From Acanthococcus lagerstroemiae (taxonomy: Eukaryota > Arthropoda > Insecta > Hemiptera > Eriococcidae), in assembly GCA_031841125.1 (NCBI GenBank), contig CM063113.1, forward strand, positions 40,950,197-41,014,196: 64,000 nucleotides of DNA, written 5' to 3'. The first letter of the stretch is position 1, and the number at the start of each line of letters is the position of its first letter. The position numbers and the translations under genes are program-made. Positions 1 through 10,232 of this stretch are shown piece by piece. A model generated the notes under the pieces. That model saw only the letters and a program-made list of their open reading frames with translations, had not been told where the DNA came from and searched no databases.

Positions 1-429
1 AGAATCTTACTGTATTCAAACGCTCCAAGATTCTTTCAGCACACATAGTGTCTTAATGAATTTTTCAAAAATTTTCTACGGGATGTACATATAAGTCTTA
101 GTGTTTTCAAAAATTTTTTACAATTTTTAAAGTTTTAAATGACGAATATCTTACAACCTCAAATTTTAAATTATTTTTTTTAAAGACAAAAAAGGAGTAT
201 TAATGAATTTTTCAGCGAGTCTCAATGGCATTTTTACAGGTCACAGTTCTGCATGTTGTGTCTTGCAATCTTCGAACTGACAAAGAGTTTCTAGGCGAAA
301 ACCGAGTCCTAATAAATTTTTCATAAATTTTTTGTGGGTCGTTGATTCAGAATATTGCATCAGATATTTGATACGACTCCAAAATTTGCAAAACTGTATC
401 AATTGACTGAATGTAAACATTGAGTTTTT
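1..429. other. AT-rich DNA without a recognisable gene
   Basis: Repeated TTTTTCA-rich stretches are present, for example three variants of the phrase AATTTTTCA around 60, 205 and 320. No coding region, RNA gene or element end could be supported. The stretch probably belongs to the same diverged repeat landscape as the satellite units that follow. Confidence 0.4.
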
Positions 430-585
430 TTAGGTCGTAAGCCTCAATAACCCCAAAAATTGCCAGAACTATGCATAATATTTACTTGGTTTGTTTCAAA
501 AGTTGAGCAAAGTATCAAAATCGGGCTCTTCGGGTGACTAATTCCGAACATCTGATTAGATTTCGATCGAACTCCAACCTGGGTA
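430..585 (-). repeat. inverted copy of the ~137-bp satellite unit
   Basis: Read on the minus strand, this stretch begins with GATCGAAATCTAATCAGATG. It then carries the phrase TACTTTGCTCAACTTTTGAAA. This is the same order of words seen in the plus-strand units at 1792-1929 (GATCGAAAATCTGATG, then TACTTTGCTCTACTTTTAAA). It is therefore a single inverted, diverged unit of the same repeat. The short open frames here are incidental. Confidence 0.6.
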
Positions 586-905
586 TCAATGTGCTCGAGT
601 GCCAGCGCTTTAATAATTTGACTGATGAAGGTTAATCTGCTAACAAACATATTACTATACCTTCCCGAATATAACACGCACCATTTTTCACTTATAATAA
701 ATCGGCAATTCCTACTGCGTGTTATCTGCGAGAGCATTTTTGCAGCTATTGCGGAAAATTTCTTTCTAATACATGTTTTTCAAATCTCTATTGCGTGTTA
801 CATTCGGGGAAATGCGGTGGTTCGTTACTAGAACTATTTGTCATGACAAGCATATATCAGGTAAGACTAAATGAACACCCCATCAAGTAACACAATGAAC
901 ACATC

Positions 906-1213
906 AGGGTACCCACTTTTTTAAAAACGATTTTCCCCAACTTCTCCCGGTTAGACCAATTTTTCAAATTTTCCTCGACATTTTCTCAGTTAGTATTGTA
1001 CACAGCTTTGAAAATACTTACTATTTGAGATCAAATTTGATATTTGTTGACTACTACGAGTATGAAAATTGTGTGTAATCCTTAATTCTCATTATTCTAA
1101 AAAAGTTCCCTGATTGCGATTAAAATTATAGCAATTTCCTGACTTTTCCCTAACTTTTCTAGACTGACGAAATAATCTGATCTCCCCCACTTTTTCAGAA
1201 AGGGGCTACCGTA
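906..1213. mobile_element. MITE family A, copy 1 (diverged)
   Basis: This is similar over its whole length to 25465-25733. Shared landmarks in the same order are a left end GTACCCACTTTT, the phrase AGACCAATTTT, the phrase CTTAATTCTCATTATTCT, the phrase ATTATAGCAATTTCCTGACTTT, and a right end CAGAAAGGGGCTACC. The right end is an imperfect inverse of the left end. No coding capacity is seen, so it is a non-autonomous inverted-repeat element that is older than copy 2. Confidence 0.6.
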
Positions 1214-1516
1214 GAATCGACAAACTGCAAAGGACCTGAGACTAAAAAAACTTCTCGTCTCCCAAAAGGGAGGCTCAGGAGGACCACCAACTTTGAAATT
1301 TAAAATGAAAAGTTATTGAGCAAACCATCAAAAATATGGTTTTCTGGGGTCTACTTTTTTAATGGAATGAAAACTTTTCTATTCTCAAAGAATAGAGTTC
1401 TTCTGATAAAGGAATAATTTTTCTTTACATTCCTCCAGGAAAAGAACGAGTTCCTTTTCCATTACTTCGGAAACGTTGACAGGGCCTCTCAAATTTGAAG
1501 ACCAAATTGAGGCCGG

Positions 1517-2059
1517 ATCAAAAATTTCATTGAATTTTCGAAGTCGGTGACTCAAAAAATCCATATTCGGATACTTGGATCAATTTTTTCGGTAAAGTCA
1601 ACAAGGCCTTCTCAGAAAGGAGAAAAGTCAAATTCTCGGCCTAAATTACAGTTGGATCCAATATCTGATAGAATTTTCAAAATAAATCTCTCAAAAAAAT
1701 CCTTATCCGATACTTTGTTTGATGCATTCAGCAAAATCAACTTGGTCCCTCCAAGAGAGAAAAAGTTAAATTTGAGCCCGAATCGAGGTCAGATCGAAAA
1801 TCTGATGTGATATTTGAAATCGGCGAGACAGCGACCCAGAAAACTCTTATTACGGTACTTTGCTCTACTTTTAAAACCAAGTCAATTTTACCCAATGTTT
1901 GCAAATTTCGGGGGTCAAATTGGAGTCCGATTGAAAACCTGATACGATATTCGATATCAGCAACCCTGAAAATCCTTATTTTAGTACGTTGCTCTACTTT
2001 TAAAGTCAATAATCATTTTGCTCACTTTTCGTCAATTTTTTAACCCAAATTAGAGTTTG
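1517..2059 (+). repeat. diverged tandem array, about four units of ~137 bp
   Basis: Units start near 1517, 1656, 1792 and 1930. Each starts with a variant of GGATCAAAAATCTGAT, continues with TCTCAAAAAAATCCTTAT-like and GATACTTTG-like words, and ends with AAATTNGAGTCC-like words. Unit lengths are about 130-139 bp. Units 3 and 4 resemble each other most (TTGCTCTACTTTTAAA in both). Overlapping open frames on both strands are by-products of the repeat. Confidence 0.65.
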
Positions 2060-3060
2060 ATCGGGAAGTAATTGAAGAACCGTCTACTGCTTTTATACAT
2101 TTCCATATTTCCTATTCCCACTTACCAATTTTCAGTAGTTTCCTCCATTATTTCCCCCTCATTATTAAGTAGTTGATTTTTTGCGCTCCCTTTGCCCCTT
2201 CGTTCCAGTATTTCATTCCAGAGCTGTCCGCCAAAAGGCGAAGACGCCATTTTCTTCTCTTTTCAGGTACAAATTTTTCTGAATTCTTCGCGGCGGATAC
2301 GCATATTATAAGAGTATGTATATAAATTTGTAATGTGGGAAACTTTTCATCTTGAACATATTAGTGGCATTCTCCTCAGATTAAATCCCGCTGCGTTGTA
2401 TATCCCCTTATCACACAGCTCGTAAATATTTTAAGAGCTTCCACGTGGATTCCCGCTAACCCTTTCGAAATTAAGACTTGTATTAGGCTCTAAGATTTCT
2501 CTTGAAACTGGGAGGCTGGTTTAAGGCTCTCTCAGATGCCTATGACGACAGAAACACAACTCCAAAGATAACTTGCGAAAAATACAGCATGAACGGCCAC
2601 TTCACTTGTCACCATGGTCCCAACTGCCGCAATAAAGAAGGCGTTTGATTTACTGACAATTTTAATTTTCATGTTTTCTATTTTATTTTTATCAACGCGT
2701 GCTTGTTGGCAATTATTACTTCATTAGAATAGTTTCGCGAATTTCGCGCGGCAATTTTTAAAATCTAATTCATAGATTTTTGGGTTCTGTTCAGTTGCCT
2801 TAGCAATTAAGTCTCAGGCAGCTTTAGCTGGGCTGGTCGAAACTAGGGGATCAGAAAACTAGTTTTTAGGATGTTTGCCCGCGCACAGCGCTGCAAGCAC
2901 CCTATTGCAATTGCTTTTTCATTTTTCTTTAAATAAGAGTGAATTGTTTACAGATCATAGTTCAGTTTTAGCTCAGTTTCATTCTCCGTCAACTGCTGCT
3001 GCCATCTATCGATCAGTCGGTTTGCTATTATGAATGTATCCTCTCCGTTAGGCTTACGAT
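2060..3060. other. intergenic DNA with one diverged dispersed repeat
   Basis: No gene is recognisable. At 2798-2870 the phrase ATTAAGTCTCAGGCAGC, then GCTGGGCTGGT, CAACTAGGGG-like and GAAAACTAGTTTT, matches 8078-8145 (ATTAAATCCCGGGCAGC, CCGGACTGGT, GAAAACCGGTTT). This is a dispersed repeat that also lies on the far side of the Copia insertion. Nothing else is supported. Confidence 0.45.
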
Positions 3061-3068
3061 TTACAAAT

Positions 3069-3145
3069 GAGGAGTTATCTGTCAAAAGGGCGTCCGTTCC
3101 ATAAGAAATACATTGAACGGGCGCCCTTTTGACAGATAACTCCTC
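3069..3145. repeat. 31-bp inverted repeat (hairpin)
   Basis: The arm at 3069-3099 is the reverse complement of 3115-3145 with one mismatch (CGTCC against CGCCC). The spacer is 15 nt. It forms a long near-perfect hairpin inside an otherwise ordinary 84-codon minus-strand open frame (2948-3202), which I do not regard as a gene. It could be a small foldback or a duplicated-inverted junction. Confidence 0.8.
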
Positions 3146-3441
3146 AAATGCAGCTTGGAAAGATGAAAATGAAAGATTCTCATTCTGGCGTTTGTGCTTC
3201 ATAGCGTAATTGTTTTATCGCATAGATGTTGGTCCTGTGTCTGAGTATTAGCTTCAAAGCTTCAACATTTCAGATTTGGTTTTGTTTTATCAATACCAGT
3301 GTAGGAAGCTAGCACAACAACAGGATGCGGAGAAGCCGGAAGTTTTCGCAGTTTTAGAATAATTTTAAGAAACCAGAAGTTGGAAGCTGAAAGTTTTTCA
3401 GCTTCAGCAAACACCCTCTTACTACCTCGCTATCTGCGAGG

Positions 3442-3596
3442 TGTTGAAGTTTCTATGTAACGTAATGTAATCAGTAATTTATGTAACGTAATGTAATCAG
3501 TAATTTACTGTTGAAGTTTCTATGTAACAAAGTGTTTAAAGTTTTTTTAGTATGTGAGTTTAATATATATTCAGTTACGAATTATTAATTTCATTA
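3442..3596 (+). repeat. 5' LTR of the Copia element
   Basis: This 155-bp LTR starts TGTTGAAG and ends TTTCATTA, so its ends are TG...TA rather than the usual TG...CA. It contains a 26-bp unit (TATGTAACGTAATGTAATCA...) twice in tandem (3454-3479, 3480-3505) and a 20-bp phrase TGTTGAAGTTTCTATGTAAC at both 3442 and 3509. A TATA-like stretch TTTAATATATATT near 3559 could serve transcription. Confidence 0.95.
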
Positions 3597-3610
3597 GGTT
3601 ATGGGTTCAG
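3597..3610 (+). promoter_or_regulatory. primer-binding site (initiator Met tRNA fragment)
   Basis: The sequence GGTTATGGGTTCAG begins at the first base after the 5' LTR. Copia-type elements prime with an internal fragment of initiator methionine tRNA. The complement of that tRNA region is close to GGTTATGGGCCCAG, so this is a match with two differences. Confidence 0.7.
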
Positions 3611-3706
3611 ACGTTTCGTCTCGCGTTTAATATGCTCTGTAAGTCAGTAAAGTAGTCAGTTTTTCGTTTCGAGTCGTTATTTTGATGTGGAGTGTTGCTC
3701 AAGTTC

Positions 3707-6700
3707 ATGGATAAGATGGAACTGGCGAAACATATCAAACCACTCGCTGGTGAAGCAGACTGGCCTGTGTGGAAGCGGAAAATCAGAGATCTACTTGATT
3801 ACCATGAAGGAGCCGTAGATGCGATTGATGGCAAGTTATCAAAACCTGATCCACTCGGAGAAATAAACGCTACGAAAGAAGAGAAGAAAGAGCACAAAGC
3901 AGCTTGTGACCTGTATCGTAAGGCCAATAGTTATGCCAAGTCTATGATCACAAGTACTGTTTCAGATTCAGTCTACCAAAAGATTATGGATAAGACTACC
4001 GCTCAGGAAGCCTGGGAAGCTTTGAAAAGTCATTTCGAAGCTACTTCACAGGATCAGCTTTTCAAGGTATGTGCAGATTTTTTCGCCTTCAGTTGGACAT
4101 TGAGTGATGAGGTTTCAACCCATGTTGCGAAGCTTCGAACTCTATGGAATGATTTGAATAATGGATTAAAAGCAAAGAACCAGAATCCCTTACCAGACCT
4201 AATTTTGGTCTGTAAGGTGATCCATATTCTTCCTAGCAACTTCGAGAACTTTAAATCCAGTTGGATGTTACTCTCAAAAGATGAAACGAGAACATTCGAT
4301 GAGTTATGTTCGCAGCTCATAGTTTATGAAAGAACTCGCAACTCAAATCAGCAAAGTAGTAGTAGCAGTACAGATCAAGAAGCTCTTCTTACTAGATCGA
4401 ATCAGAAGAAGAATAGTAGTTCTGCTAAACCAAAAAATCACTCAAGTTCAGAGTCCAAACCGAGTAATAATTGTAATTACTGTCACAAAGCTGGTCATTG
4501 GGTTCGTCAGTGTAGAAAGTGGATTGCTGATGGACGCCCAGCTAGAGATTCAGCTAGTAGTGCTAAGAGTAGTGCTCAGAGCAATTCAGTAGAAACTCTT
4601 GCTCTTGTATCGATTCATAATTCAGTTTTAGCTGCTGAACCGAATGTAGAGGATTGGTGGATTGATAACGGCGCTACTAAGCATGTCACAAACCGTTCCG
4701 ATTGGTTTAGTTCATTCAGTAAGTTTGAAAGCTCGCATAGCATCAAAGCAGCCGGTAACGAGCAATTGGATGCAGTTGGTAGCGGTATCATCGAGATCGT
4801 CTCATCAGTTAATGGTCAGCGCCGGCATTTACAGCTTAAAGATGTTTGGCTTGTCCCTAGAATCGCCAGACATTTATTTTCACCATTGGCAGCGCATGAT
4901 AAACAGCAAAATAGCAAGTTTGAATCTACCGTCACCTCCTGTACGTTTTCTGTGAATGGTGCTGCTGTAATCAAAGGTGTTCGAGAGAAGAATGGAACGT
5001 TGTACAAGGCAGAGATTCAGACTGTTAGTTCGAATAACAGTTCCACAGTCAACATCGCGGAATCGAGTGATCTGCTTCAGCTTTATCACGAGAGATGGGG
5101 TCACCAAGATAAACGTCATGTCAAAGAAAAGCTTGAACGAGAATTAGAGATTAAAATCAAGCTAGAGAATAAGATTTGTGAACCGTGCGTTTATGGTAAA
5201 GCTCATCGTTTACCGTTTGGTACTAGAAGAAAAGTTTCAAAACCAGGAGAGCTCATTTCTACCGATGTTTGTGGTCCTTTTTATGAGTCATTTCAGAAGA
5301 AGCGTTATTTGGTTGTATTCAAGGACTGTTACACTAAATACAGATATGCTTTTGTCATCAAAGAGAAGTCAGATGTCAAAGGAGTTTTAGAACAAATGCT
5401 TACTCATGCAGAAAAACAAGGACACAACATCAAAGAGCTGCTCAGTGATAATGGTGGTGAATTCGACAATTCAGAGGTTTGTGATATTTTGCAAACAAGG
5501 GGTATCACTCAGAGATTAACGGCTCCCTACACACCAGAGCAGAACGGCAGCAGTGAACGAGAAAACAGAACGATTGTCGAGATGGCTAGAACTTTCATGC
5601 ACTCGAATTCAGAGATACAGTTTCCACAAGCAATTTGGGCTGAGTTTGTCACCACAGCAGTCTACATTCTGAACAGAACAGGAAAATCATCAGAAAATGG
5701 TGTCAGTCCATACGAGCTATGGTTTGGTAAGAAACCAAGAATCAGTCATCTGCGTATCATCAGTTCAGCTTGCTATGTCCATGTTCCAAAGCAACAGCGT
5801 CGCAAAATGGACAGAAAGGCTCAAAAAGGTTACCTTGTTGGTTACAATGCAGAAGAGCGTTATCGAGTATACATTCCAGAGAAAAACAAGGTCGTGTTGT
5901 CCCGAGACATTCAGTTTCAAGAAACACTTCGTGATTGTGCAGAAAAAGTAAAGGTACCTTTTTATAGTCCACCTGCAAAATATGAAGATGAAGAAGCAGA
6001 AAAACCAGAAACTGAACCAGCCTCAGATTCCTCAGATTTAGAATCAGAAAAATCAAAATCATCAGAAAATAGTCGAACTTTGCGCAATAGAGATTTTATT
6101 CACGCGTCAAAGTACTACGATGATTTTGTGTGTGTGATGACTACTGAGGAAGAGCCACAGAGTTACGAAGAAGCGCTCCAGCGACCAGATAGCGCATCCT
6201 GGCAAACAGCAATGGATAGTGAAATGTCTTCTTTGAAAGAAAATCACACATTTGAGTTAGCTGATCTGCCTCCAAGTGCCAAGGCAATACCTTGTAAATG
6301 GGTTTTCAAGTTGAAACTAAATCCAGATGGTTCTGTTTCAAGGTATAAAGCTCGGGTTGTTGCAAAAGGGTATGATCAAAGAAAAGGCATAGACTACAGT
6401 AAAACGTTCAGCCCAGTCGCCAAGCTACAGACTATCAGATTAATGCTCGGCGTTGCAGCAATAGAGAGGATGCATCTAGTCCAGTTTGATGTGTCAACTG
6501 CATTTCTCTATGGCGAGCTTGATGAAACCATTTTTATGAGGCAGCCGGAAGGATATGATGATGGGTCAGGCAGAGTTTGGAGACTTGCAAGAAGTCTGTA
6601 TGGGCTCAAGCAATCGCCGAGATGTTGGAATAGGCGAATTGGCAGGTTCTTGGAATCACTAATGTTCAAAGTCAGTGATGAAGAGGCATGTATGTTTATC

Positions 6701-7669
6701 CGAGAAGAGAATGGAGTTAAGATTATCCTAGTATTGTATGTTGATGATAGTCTTATCGCCTCCACCAGCCATGCAGAATTAGAAACGTTTTTAAGTCAAC
6801 TCAGAGCAGAATTCAAGATCATGTCAGAAGAAGCAAAGTATTTTCTAGGACTAGAGATTGAGAAGCAGTCAAATGGTGATATTAAAGTGTGCCAGAAGTC
6901 CTATGCACAGAAGATACTCGAAAAGTTCAATTTTGTGGGGTGTAAGCCAGTTAAAACACCTATATTGAGCTCTGTGCCAGGGAAAGCATCAGAAAAAGAA
7001 AACACGTACCCGTACAGACAGGCTGTAGGATCATTGATGTACTTAATGTTGGGCTCGAGACCTGATTTAGCTTATGCAGTTGGTTTCCTATCCAGATCAC
7101 TTGAAAATCCGACCTCAGATGACATCGGCAGACTAAAAAGAGTGTTCAGGGACATTGCTGGTACCATCAACGTCGGGTTGTTGTATCACCATAATGCAGA
7201 GAAAGGTATTCTCACCTGTTATTCAGATGCAGATTTTGGTGGGTGTATCCAGACAGGCAGATCAACATCAGGAGTTTTAGTAACTTATGCAGGAGCAGCC
7301 GTCTCTTGGTTAAGTCAACGCCAAGGTTCAGTTACTGACTCCACTACAGAAGCTGAAATAGTTGCAGCTAGTGAAGCCGCAAAGGAAATAATTTGGCTTA
7401 GTCGTCTTCTGAGTCAAATGAGCGAGCTGTTGGAAGTGCCGATTTTGCAGATTGATAATACAGCAGCTGTGAGGTTAGCCGAAAATCCAGAGAATCATAG
7501 AAGAACAAAACATATCCAAAGGAAACACTTCTTTGTCCGAGAGAAAGTGTCAGAGGAAAGCCTAGCAGTCGAACAAGTGTCATCAGAGAACCAAGTGGCT
7601 GATGTGATGACCAAACCAATAGCAGCGCCCCGTTTTCAAATTTTGTGTAATAAAATGGGTCTTTTATAA
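3707..7669 (+). CDS. Copia Gag-Pol polyprotein, intact
   Basis: The protein has 1320 codons from the ATG at 3707 (a second ATG follows at 3716; no ATG lies further upstream in frame, although the frame is open to a GTG at 3692). In order it has a Gag region, a zinc knuckle CNYCHKAGHWVRQC from about residue 256, and an aspartic protease motif WWIDNGAT with Asp320 (DNG where DSG or DTG is usual). A GAG-pre-integrase HHCC segment follows near 460-490, then integrase with Asp520, Asp581 and Glu617 (exact DD35E spacing). Reverse transcriptase has LYVDDS with the Asp pair at 1013-1014, and RNase H closes the protein (CYSDADFGG, STTEAE). No frameshift separates Gag from Pol, which is typical of single-frame Copia elements. 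It should make all enzymes needed for its own transposition in virus-like particles. Confidence 0.96.
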   Translation: MDKMELAKHIKPLAGEADWPVWKRKIRDLLDYHEGAVDAIDGKLSKPDPLGEINATKEEKKEHKAACDLYRKANSYAKSMITSTVSDSVYQKIMDKTTAQEAWEALKSHFEATSQDQLFKVCADFFAFSWTLSDEVSTHVAKLRTLWNDLNNGLKAKNQNPLPDLILVCKVIHILPSNFENFKSSWMLLSKDETRTFDELCSQLIVYERTRNSNQQSSSSSTDQEALLTRSNQKKNSSSAKPKNHSSSESKPSNNCNYCHKAGHWVRQCRKWIADGRPARDSASSAKSSAQSNSVETLALVSIHNSVLAAEPNVEDWWIDNGATKHVTNRSDWFSSFSKFESSHSIKAAGNEQLDAVGSGIIEIVSSVNGQRRHLQLKDVWLVPRIARHLFSPLAAHDKQQNSKFESTVTSCTFSVNGAAVIKGVREKNGTLYKAEIQTVSSNNSSTVNIAESSDLLQLYHERWGHQDKRHVKEKLERELEIKIKLENKICEPCVYGKAHRLPFGTRRKVSKPGELISTDVCGPFYESFQKKRYLVVFKDCYTKYRYAFVIKEKSDVKGVLEQMLTHAEKQGHNIKELLSDNGGEFDNSEVCDILQTRGITQRLTAPYTPEQNGSSERENRTIVEMARTFMHSNSEIQFPQAIWAEFVTTAVYILNRTGKSSENGVSPYELWFGKKPRISHLRIISSACYVHVPKQQRRKMDRKAQKGYLVGYNAEERYRVYIPEKNKVVLSRDIQFQETLRDCAEKVKVPFYSPPAKYEDEEAEKPETEPASDSSDLESEKSKSSENSRTLRNRDFIHASKYYDDFVCVMTTEEEPQSYEEALQRPDSASWQTAMDSEMSSLKENHTFELADLPPSAKAIPCKWVFKLKLNPDGSVSRYKARVVAKGYDQRKGIDYSKTFSPVAKLQTIRLMLGVAAIERMHLVQFDVSTAFLYGELDETIFMRQPEGYDDGSGRVWRLARSLYGLKQSPRCWNRRIGRFLESLMFKVSDEEACMFIREENGVKIILVLYVDDSLIASTSHAELETFLSQLRAEFKIMSEEAKYFLGLEIEKQSNGDIKVCQKSYAQKILEKFNFVGCKPVKTPILSSVPGKASEKENTYPYRQAVGSLMYLMLGSRPDLAYAVGFLSRSLENPTSDDIGRLKRVFRDIAGTINVGLLYHHNAEKGILTCYSDADFGGCIQTGRSTSGVLVTYAGAAVSWLSQRQGSVTDSTTEAEIVAASEAAKEIIWLSRLLSQMSELLEVPILQIDNTAAVRLAENPENHRRTKHIQRKHFFVREKVSEESLAVEQVSSENQVADVMTKPIAAPRFQILCNKMGLL

Positions 7670-7757
7670 AGCGCTCCTCTTAGTGCCTTAGTATTAATTC
7701 TTGTTGTAGAGTTTAATAGTTTATTAATTTTTTTTTTTTAAGGTTTATTTTACCTTT

Positions 7758-7770
7758 AAACAAGGGAAAG
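7758..7770 (+). promoter_or_regulatory. polypurine tract of the Copia element
   Basis: AAACAAGGGAAAG ends exactly at the first base of the 3' LTR. It is the expected primer for plus-strand DNA synthesis. It lies about 90 bp after the Gag-Pol stop codon. Confidence 0.8.
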
Positions 7771-7925
7771 TGTTGAAGTTTCTATGTAACGTAATGTAAT
7801 CAGTAATTTATGTAACGTAATGTAATCAGTAATTTACTGTTGAAGTTTCTATGTAACAAAGTGTTTAAAGTTTTTTTAGTATGTGAGTTTAATATATATT
7901 CAGTTACGAATTATTAATTTCATTA
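7771..7925 (+). repeat. 3' LTR of the Copia element
   Basis: This is the same 155 bases as 3442-3596, including both internal duplications. It is followed by the CGAGG target duplication at 7926-7930. The absence of differences between the LTRs indicates little time since insertion, or recent gene conversion. Confidence 0.95.
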
Positions 7926-7939
7926 CGAGGTAGCTTGTT

Positions 7940-8262
7940 ATTGTTTTGGCGAATTAAAAGGTTTACAAAACCGGTTTTCCGTCCGCCAGTTTTCACAGCC
8001 CGTCGATGACAGTTGCCTGAGACTGAACTGCTATGGTAACTGGACGTAATCGAGAAATCGGCTCCTCCCTGTGCCTCGGTGATTAAATCCCGGGCAGCTG
8101 TAGCCGGACTGGTATCAACTAGAGGGTGAGAAAACCGGTTTCCATTACTCGGACGAATCAAAAAATTCTGAAAACGGGGGTTCACTCCGCTAGTTTTCAG
8201 CCGGATGATGACAGTTACCTGAGAATAAATTGCCATGCGTAACGTATACATGACAAGGGTGT
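7940..8262. repeat. dispersed repeat with an internal ~150-bp duplication
   Basis: The block CCGCCAGTTTTCACAGCC...GATGACAGTTGCCTGAGACTGAA recurs as CCGCTAGTTTTCAGCC...GATGACAGTTACCTGAGAATAAA about 190 bp later. The middle part matches the repeat at 2798-2870. A 115-codon minus-strand frame spans it but has no recognisable domain and is taken as incidental. Confidence 0.5.
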
Positions 8263-8736
8263 CAACTTATAGCGAGTACGGTTGTGAGAGAGAAGGGGAA
8301 CTGCATTTTCAAATCAGACAAAATATGAAAAACTTTTGGTAAAAATAGAAAGTTATAACATGTATGCGTTAACAAATACTGCATTCCGCCAAGTACCACA
8401 TATAACTGCTTTAACACCGACGAACAGTTCAGTTAATTATCAAGGAAACTGCATTAGTTTGCGGAAAAGAGCAAAAACTTCCCGACACTTTTTTCCAATA
8501 AACGATTTTTTCCAAGTAGGTACTCCTCTACCGATCTTATTGCTTCGTTAGTTGACAAAACTACCTCCTCTCTGTTGAAAAGGAAATAATCTTCAATTAT
8601 GGAGGAGAACATAAATTTGGGTTTTCACGCTTCGGTGTTCACATAAGTTTGATCAGTAATGACGAAAAATAAACGTCGCACAAATTGAAGCGCGTAATAA
8701 ATAAAATCAAGAAATAAAACGACCGAGTAGCGTGAT
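8263..8736. other. no recognisable feature
   Basis: AT-rich sequence with a 71-codon plus-strand frame (8336-8551) that has no domain, splice context or repeat relationship I can support. Confidence 0.4.
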
Positions 8737-9261
8737 TCAAGGATGCACTATACGAGTTTTATGGGTGGTAAAGTACAGGAACATAAAATAGTTCGAAACT
8801 GTCGTGTCATTAAGTTTTAGCAAACGTGTAAGAAGTAAAACTGACTCTGACGTTGGCGGTAGTTCATAAAATCTATTGCACTCTACACCATCATTTTCCA
8901 ATAAGTCACCGATGTCGATGATGTTTAAAAAGTGCAGTGCGCACTTCAAAAAACTAAAACGAAAACATTCGATCGTATCCATATTGATAGAACGAGTTCG
9001 ACCGAGCAACCCCTTTTCTTCTATCATTTTCAATTGCTTACTAGAAGAAATTTTCAAAACACTAAAAGAGGATGAGAAAGGGGTGAACATACAAGAAGAA
9101 TAACCAACTTTAGGTTTCCCGACGGTATCGTCGTGATTTCTAGCAACCTTGAACAAATTGAAATGACAGCAAAATTCCTCCTCAGGGGTAAAGCAGCATG
9201 AACCCAGATAAAAACAAAAAATATTGTCTCTAGCGATCAGACAGTAATAAACTCTCTGCAA
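8737..9261 (-). CDS. unrecognised 174-codon open frame (may be chance)
   Basis: This is one of the longest frames in the window that is not explained by a transposon. The deduced protein is Cys- and Phe-rich with no signal peptide, zinc-finger spacing, EF-hand or other motif I recognise. A 75-codon frame overlaps it on the other strand. In DNA of this base composition, about one frame of this length per 64 kb could arise by chance. It could be a degraded exon, part of an unrecognised element, or noise. I do not assign a function. Confidence 0.2.
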   Translation of the reverse strand: MQRVYYCLIARDNIFCFYLGSCCFTPEEEFCCHFNLFKVARNHDDTVGKPKVGYSSCMFTPFSSSFSVLKISSSKQLKMIEEKGLLGRTRSINMDTIECFRFSFLKCALHFLNIIDIGDLLENDGVECNRFYELPPTSESVLLLTRLLKLNDTTVSNYFMFLYFTTHKTRIVHP

Positions 9262-10224
9262 TCAGGGAGGGAGTCCGACATTCTTGACTGGTCTGATGCA
9301 CCAGCTTCACTTTTTTTAGGGTCGGCTACGAGTAGCAGAGCCTATTGCAATCGAAATTTTTCTCCTCATTTCTTTTCCAATATGAGTTGAATCTCAGTTC
9401 AGTTCAGTGTAACGTCATTTCGGATGTGTAAAGCGTACCAGTTTTCAGTAGTGTTCATTGGTCTGAGTTACAATTCACTTCAGTGACGCTTCATTCTCAA
9501 AGTGTGAAATCAATTAGTTGAAAATAATAAAAGTAATTATAAGCATCAATTTCAATTTTATTAGGGTCAGTGTAATGAGCCTTTAGCAACCACTTTTTTT
9601 CTCTCTGCTTATTTCTTCTTCTTCAGTAGCGCTTATTGATCTTCATTTTCAGTACTGTGCGAGAGTCATTTTCCATGTATAGAGCCAAAGAGATGAAATA
9701 AAGAAAAATAATGATAATTGATATTTCGCATTTTACTTATGACTGGAGTATTGCGAGTTTCGTACTTTTCTACAAAAGGAACTATTTTCTCAAGGAAAGT
9801 GAAGAAATTAACAGGATTTAGGAGAGGTAAGTGTATTGTTCATTAATGTGGAATGGGTTCTCAGTTTCTAGTGTAGAATTTCTTTGAATCAAACCAAGTT
9901 TACATACAACGTTCTATGGTACTCTTATCAGTAAATTTTCCAAGGAATAATGCGATGTAAATTCCATTTCATGTCTCATAAATATGGTAAAAGTATTACT
10001 GGTAATTTTGGTATTCTGTTTTAGGTTTCGAGAGATGAAGCCTAGTGTTGTGAGTGTCTTCATCTGCAGAGAAAACAATGGCGCTACCCTCTGTGGTCTG
10101 TGGCGATGATGGGAATGTATGACGAGACAATTCAGGCCCGTATAGCCAGCCATCTGCGGTAGGGGGTGCTGACTGTTTACCAGGGAGGGCTTGAGAATAC
10201 ACATTGTATATAATGTGAAGATTT
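9262..10224. other. intergenic DNA with imperfect short duplications
   Basis: The stretch contains recurring words CAGTTCAGTGTAA, CAGTAGTGTTCATTG, CACTTCAGTGACGCTTCATT and CAGTAGCGCTTATTGATCTTCATT. These look like a diverged local duplication of about 100-200 bp. The open frames at 9914-10279 have no recognisable domain. Confidence 0.35.
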
Positions 10225-10232
10225 CTACAAGA

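Larger units (their letters stand above)
3442..7925 (+). mobile_element. complete Ty1/Copia LTR retrotransposon
   Basis: The element is 4484 bp. It is bounded by two 155-bp LTRs that I read as identical base for base. It is flanked by a 5-bp target duplication CGAGG (3437-3441 and 7926-7930). Between the LTRs lie a primer-binding site directly after the 5' LTR, one long Gag-Pol frame and a polypurine tract directly before the 3' LTR. The Copia order is confirmed because integrase precedes reverse transcriptase and RNase H. Identical LTRs and an unbroken frame argue for a very recent insertion. The element sits in repeat-rich DNA: a related dispersed repeat occurs on both sides (2798-2870 and 8078-8145). 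Confidence 0.97.

Noticed and set aside
4054..6765. Several frames on the minus strand and other frames inside the Copia polyprotein
   Set aside because: They are shadows of the 1320-codon Gag-Pol frame.
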